Shown here piece by piece: positions 58,998 to 64,000 of a stretch of 64,000 nucleotides of DNA (the first letter of the stretch is position 1; each line of letters opens with the position of its first letter). This stretch comes from Adiantum capillus-veneris (lineage: Eukaryota; Streptophyta; Polypodiopsida; Polypodiales; Pteridaceae), in contig CM043969.1 in the NCBI GenBank assembly GCA_014529385.2, positions 10,519,001-10,583,000 on the forward strand, written 5' to 3'. The notes under the pieces were generated by a model. The model was not told where the DNA came from. It saw only the letters and a program-made list of their open reading frames with translations, and did no database searches. The position numbers were made by a program, and so were the translations under genes.

Positions 58998-59235
58998 GCC
59001 TTGGGAATTTCACCATGGGAAGGGAACCACATTCATCTCTCGACTCCAATGGTCGATGCACACACGTATACACGCTCTTGGTAGCAAGTATTTACAATCA
59101 TTGAGTCGTCTTAGAGAACGCACCAAGTAGGTTACACCACCTACTCTCCCTACCTCTCTACCACCACGACGTGCCACTTTGTAAATATTGGAGAAATAAT
59201 TCACCCTCAAACCCCCGAGGGTTTTCATCATTTGC

Positions 59236-59348
<113 letters not shown>

Positions 59349-59529
59349 AAGTTTGCGGTGTTCATATCATCGTGGTTTGCGTCCTAGCCGCTCAAAGCTA
59401 GGTGGTGCCCCCTGTTCACTTTACCGTGGCACGCTCGAGGCGTGCCATTCGGCCCCCGGCGTTTTAGAGGCCGTCGGGGTTTGGGGTCCGCTTTGCGTCC
59501 GTCAGCAACTGCACCCAACGCTTGTTAAC

Positions 59530-60983
59530 AATTGTAATCATGGTAGCTTTATCTTTTGTACCAAAACTGACATTTTCTCTTGGCTTGCTATAGCCTCTGA
59601 CATATACCAGTAGACCCGACCAAAAATAAAAGAATCTGTGTCAAAACTGCTCTCAAAAGATCGACAAATGGCTTTGACACAGTTACTATTCTTTCTACAT
59701 TACACCAAAAGACTGGCGAGTTTACTATTTGCGCACATCGATCAGCTGCTTTCTGATAACTTTGATACTTGCTGAGCCATCCATCCCATCTTCTGTCTGC
59801 TAAGGTTTCCATCAATGCAGGCTTCAACTCTTGCAAAGCAGCAAGAACATAGTATGCCGTAGCAAACCTTGTCACGCAAAATATTTGCAAAGCTTTATTT
59901 GGTGACTTGGTTTGAAAAAGAGCATACGAAAATTGATGCTCTCTAATGAATTTCACCACATGATTTGCATCCAATAAAGTTTGCTTCACACATGCCATTT
60001 TACCAATATCTTTTAAAAGCAAATTTAGAGTGTGAGAGCTGCACATGGTATCCAAGAAATCTCCGGATACTTGACTTGAATAGCTCTTCCCGCTCCTTTG
60101 TAGTTGGCTGCATTATCTGTGACAATAGCAGTCACATTCTTTGGTCCACCTACCTTTGCAATACACCCCTGCTAGGTAGGTGATAGTCTTCTCTTTCAAT
60201 GAGCTGTCAATTGCTTCCACGAACATAGCCCCTCTAGGGTTAATAAGCATTACATTGATTAAAGGTTTTTTCTGACAATTAGTCCATCCATCCAATGCTA
60301 TGGTGCATCCATATGCTGGAACAAACTCTAGCACTATGCGTTTGAAAATGGCTTCAGTACTATCTTTGACTTTATCAAGATATTCAGTTCGCATCTTGTT
60401 ATAGTCAGGAAGCACAAATCCTTTTTTGGTTGTACTCATCAAAGTATCTTGAAGTATTGGATTGCGCATAGCATTGAACGATATGCCACACGCAACAAAT
60501 GCTTGTGTCCATTTTAAATGCAACTCAAGCAACCATTGTTTATCTAATGCTTCAGGCAACATATGTCCATTGGATGACGCTCTGCCGAATTTGCTTGTTA
60601 GGAGCTCCTCCTGATGTAGAAGCATGTCCATGAAGAGGGTTCACTTGAGAACTCTGATCGTTTACTTGAGTGGTAAACACTTGTTTTGTTGCCTCATTGC
60701 ATATAGATGCTTCAATATTTGCATGAATATCTTTGGAAACATCACCTTTATGATTAGCTGCAAGAATCAACTTTACTTTGCGAGAGTACATGGGAAATTT
60801 TTCATGAATATCTCTTGGTGGTGCCCTGCACTTTTCAACATTGCCAGGGACTTTAAATAAATGCTCTTTAATTCTGGTTGCATTACCACTGAACTGGTGG
60901 CCACAAGATTTACATTTAAGTCGAGATGTATTTCTCCCAGCAACTAACTCATGCACATAACTCCACTCTTGTCCTTTCACCAT
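59530..60983 (-). pseudogene. hAT transposase, N-terminal and catalytic part
   Basis: Start chosen at the ATG at 60981-60983 (MVKGQEWSYVHE), just before a BED zinc finger (CKSCGHQF...RIKEHLF...VEKC). DUF659 region follows: FVACGISFNAMRNPILQDTL, GFVLPDYNKMRTEYLDKVK, then CTIALDGWTNCQKKPLINVML, where the Asp of ALDGWT is the usual first catalytic residue. Next VTAIVTDNAANYKGAG with the second Asp region, HTLNLLLKDIG, and later RWDGWLSKYQSYQKAADRC. Frameshifts near 60580, 60165, 60035 and 59625 break it, and the gene is separated from its hATC end by about 4.2 kb. It would bind the element ends and cut and paste it. Confidence 0.88.
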
Positions 60984-61059
60984 GATGCACAAAAGTAATC
61001 TGCTAGTGAAAACAAATTCAATGATCATTTTCATAATCAAAATCAATTTAAACATTAAA

Positions 61060-61950
61060 TTAATTTAACTAACAATGATTGAACGAAATTAAAATAATTA
61101 AAAACAATGATTGAACAAAAATTAAATCAATAAAAAACAATATCATTGGATTACATATAAATTGCATCGATTTATGTAAAATGCAAGTTTGTAGCTTTAA
61201 CACATTACGATATCAATAATTACAATTAAATCAAGTATTAAAATGATTATCATTATGAATTGTTATAGCTACAAGAGCTACAAGTGACATTTTTAAATGT
61301 CAACACGATAATCACCTAAAATACTTGATAATTATCGTATCTATGTAAAGTACGAACAAAAAGTTATTACACTTTACCATAGATTTTTAAGCGATTATCT
61401 ATCTACAATGCGAGCATGTGTATGCTCTCACACAGTACAATAGATTTTACAGTCCAAATAAAGATAAGAGAATATCAATATTTTTGGACATGTTTTTCCT
61501 AAATTTTTACTCTAGTGAGCGCATAGCAGTGTGAATAGCTCTACACAAGACGTAAAAATATAATTTTCTTTCATTATATTCATTTTGAAGTGAGAGAAAA
61601 TCTCTACACATCAAAATCGAACTTTAAATTACATAAAATTAATTTATATGTAATTATATTTTTAAACTAATTATCTCATGTGAGAGTGCACTCTACATAC
61701 AACGATAATATCCTAATTTTTTTAATTAGTCACTTTCAAGTGTCAATTAATTGAAAACATTGACAAGTGATTCTTATAATTACATTTTGTATCAGGTGAG
61801 AGATTCAACTCTTCACAAAATACAAATTACTTTCAACTATTTACTAATTTATTCAAAACAAATTTATAAATTTGAAACACAAAACTTAAAATCCATTGAA
61901 TTTTAATTTTTATCTAATTCAAACTATTTTTTTAATACATATTATTCTTT
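61060..61950. other. AT-rich right arm of the hAT element
   Basis: No gene. Contains GTGAGAG and TCTACAC(A/T) motifs at irregular spacing; upstream of the transposase, so probably its promoter region. Confidence 0.5.
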
Positions 61951-62044
61951 TATTTGTTTGGTGAGAATACTCACATGGAAAACACTAACTTTGTGAATGA
62001 TGGTGTGAAAATTGGATGTCGTGTGTTGCTTTATATACTAATAT

Positions 62045-62145
62045 ATTTGATCGTTTTTTTTTTCGACCGATATTTTTTTCGATCGTTATTATTTTCGATC
62101 GAAAATAATTTTGTTCGAAAAGTTTTTCGATCGAAAAACTACGAA
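62045..62145. promoter_or_regulatory. Right subterminal palindromes
   Basis: TTTTCGATCGAAAA and TTTTTCGATCG variants at least four times in 100 bp, mirroring the left end. Confidence 0.55.
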
Positions 62146-62272
62146 GTTATACGTTTGGCCGAGTATGCTGATGTGGCACCGTATAATACGATTGTATAAT
62201 TTAAATAAACGAATAATACGCCCATTATTCACGTATTATCCGTCTCCCGAATAACGAATAATGCAACTTAGA

Positions 62273-62280
62273 GGTTGACC
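62273..62280. repeat. hAT target-site duplication, right (GGTTGACC)
   Basis: Exact repeat of 51452-51459. Confidence 0.88.
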
Positions 62281-63100
62281 ACCTATGCTATTTTATACAT
62301 GAAGAGTGCTTTGTCCCTTCACTTGGCCAACTTATGATCTATTGTAGCATGAGAATTTCAATTCCAAGGTCCATCACTTAGCTAAGCTAGCCTTCATTGA
62401 CACATGGAGAGAAGCAAAGTACACCACTTATCCAATCTATCCAAGCTAAGCATGGAAAATTGAGAGAATGTCCACCACTTGTCCAAGCTATAAGGTTAAC
62501 CACTTGTTTTAAGGTTGACCACCTATGTTATTTTATAGATTGACACATGGAGAGAAGCAAAGTTCACCACTTATTGAGTCTATCCATGGAAATTTAGAGT
62601 AGGTCCACCACTTGGATTGCACATGAGGTGAACTTGTATTAATTGGTTATGCTTAGGTTGGACAAGTCCTGGTCATTGATGCTCTTCATGCTAAAAGTAA
62701 GCCTAACTTCAACAATTGGTGCACCTTGCTTCTCTTAATGCTAGAGCCATGGAAAATTAGTGGTCCTTCAAACCACTTTACCCATGCTACAAGCAAGCAT
62801 TTATCCACATAGACCCTTACATGGGTCTGGTTGAGATTTTTTGTCAGCGTTTTGCTGAATGAATCATAGGTTAGATCATTGGGGAGTATTGAGACAAAAT
62901 CCCCATGGTAGAATTGAGCATAGGGTCATGGACCTTGTATCAATGCCCCATGATTAACTTGGACAAATGGTGAACCTTAATTATGTCTACGATGCTAGCA
63001 TTGAGTAGACTAGATTGCACACATGGTTAATAGTTTTTCTTTCCACACCCAAATGGATCTTAGCTTGGAAACGTGGCACACCTTGAGACCTAAACACCCA
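62281..63100. repeat. Minisatellite B, right part
   Basis: Minus-orientation cores continue (near 62367, 62427, 62472, 62560, 62605), then plus-orientation, more diverged cores (near 62673 and 62958). Contains the paralogous empty site 62472-62535 for the hAT insertion. Confidence 0.8.
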
Positions 63101-64000
63101 TTTTGTAGTAGAGTATAGGTTCACAACTGAATGCTTCCTTCCAACTCTTTATAATGATGTTCAGTTAAACCAACGGCCCCCTAACTAACCTAAAAGTGCA
63201 CTAATTTGCCTCCCATTTGCTACTCTCAAACCCATTTTAGTTAGTTTATAGATATGCGTTCGTATTTCACTTATTTTGCTAAATTTTTTAGTCCAACACT
63301 CACAAATTTAATCATTATTTTTGTACTCAATACACCAATTTGAGAAATCAAATCACTAAATTTCTATTAAAATTCCAAAATATAAAGTATTCCAATGTCC
63401 AATTTCTTTCTTTCCCCCAAAATGCTTACTAAGTATGCAAAATTAAGCAAAACGTTCCATTTTTAGACAATTCTTAACACTAGGTTGGTAACCTAACAGG
63501 ACATAAAAGTGTCCTTTCAGGGTTTTGAAAAAAACCTCCAAAACCATAGTAGATCCACTCATTTTGTAAAATTTTTTCATGAGGTTATAGTTCAAGGCCT
63601 ACTAAACATGGAAAAAATAAGAAACTTGTAAAATTTCTCATCTTTTGGTCACACCAAGCCTCCAATGTTGATGGACCAGTGAATTTTCATCAAAACAGAC
63701 ATTTCTTACGTTTTGTTGCATAAAAATAAGATTAGGGATTTTTGTAGGACTTGAGATAAATTCCCTAGTTAACTTCAATGGGTTGGTGATGAGAACATAT
63801 GATTGCTTCTCACTCACTATTTTTTGTTTTTCCAAAATAAATAGGTACAAAAAAGTTGAATTTTTACCATTCTGCAAACCTATCATCAAAGTTTCTATAG
63901 CCACGTTCAATACAAATAATATATGCATGTTTTCTTAGTTCCATATTGTCCTTTATGTTCATAATGAGCCATGGAGCATGTCAAAAGAATAATACATCTC
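63101..64000. other. AT-rich, nothing recognised
   Basis: A 96-codon minus-strand ORF at 63638-63928 shows no motif and is not supported as a gene. Confidence 0.4.

Noticed and set aside
63638-63928. 96-codon minus-strand ORF
   Set aside because: AT-rich context, no motif, no splice signals or neighbours supporting it.

Overview
This window is nuclear DNA from a land plant with a large, repeat-dominated genome. The evidence is a two-exon plant-type glycerol-3-phosphate acyltransferase (GPAT) gene with GT-AG splice sites, nested plant LTR retrotransposons of the Copia, Tat/Ogre-like Gypsy and chromovirus types, a Helitron helicase remnant, a hAT transposon, and many long (TC)n tracts. I cannot name the species. 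The GPAT is clearly diverged from flowering-plant homologues as I remember them, and one Gypsy lineage looks unlike common angiosperm types, so a fern, lycophyte or gymnosperm is plausible but unproven.

Layout. 1-11.3 kb: an old Gypsy element on the minus strand (gag and protease) is split by a young Copia element (1631-6776; 5-bp target duplication GGAAT; 227-bp LTRs differing at 3 sites). It meets a second, plus-strand copy of the same Gypsy family (RNase H, integrase, 3' LTR) head to head. 11.3-13.6 kb: degenerate repeats. 13.66-15.24 kb: the GPAT gene on the minus strand, the best candidate for a functional host gene here. 17-25 kb: two degenerate FCP1/HAD-phosphatase-like genes embedded in arrays of a ~69-bp minisatellite whose core is the palindrome CTATGGCCCTAGGGCCATAG. 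25.2-26.5 kb: an unrecognised 458-codon exon with one in-frame TAG. 26.6-28.8 kb: an LTR-like segment, a Helitron helicase remnant and microsatellites. 28.8-39.4 kb: a nearly complete 10.5-kb Tat/Ogre-like Gypsy element on the minus strand with ~1.95-kb LTRs, an extra 5' ORF and a second RNase H. 39.4-48.8 kb: a fold-back element, long (TC)n tracts, a chromodomain integrase remnant, a long coiled-coil reading frame broken by TAG codons, and a reverse transcriptase fragment. 49-51.4 and 62.3-63.1 kb: a second minisatellite (core AGCTTGGACAAGTGGTGGA) whose orientation flips, making a large imperfect inverted array. Inside it sits a 10.8-kb hAT-type transposon (51460-62272, 8-bp duplication GGTTGACC). 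This carries a broken BED-DUF659-hATC transposase on the minus strand and an unrelated, unrecognised ORF on the plus strand.

Most reading frames belong to mobile elements. A recurring theme is well-preserved retroelement ORFs broken by in-frame TAG or TGA codons where glutamine or arginine codons are plausible ancestors. This fits C-to-T decay of methylated CAG and CGA sites. The most unusual items are the hAT element with a second gene, the two palindromic or inverted minisatellite systems, the extra zinc-knuckle ORF in the Tat element, and the coiled-coil ORF next to a polypurine tract.
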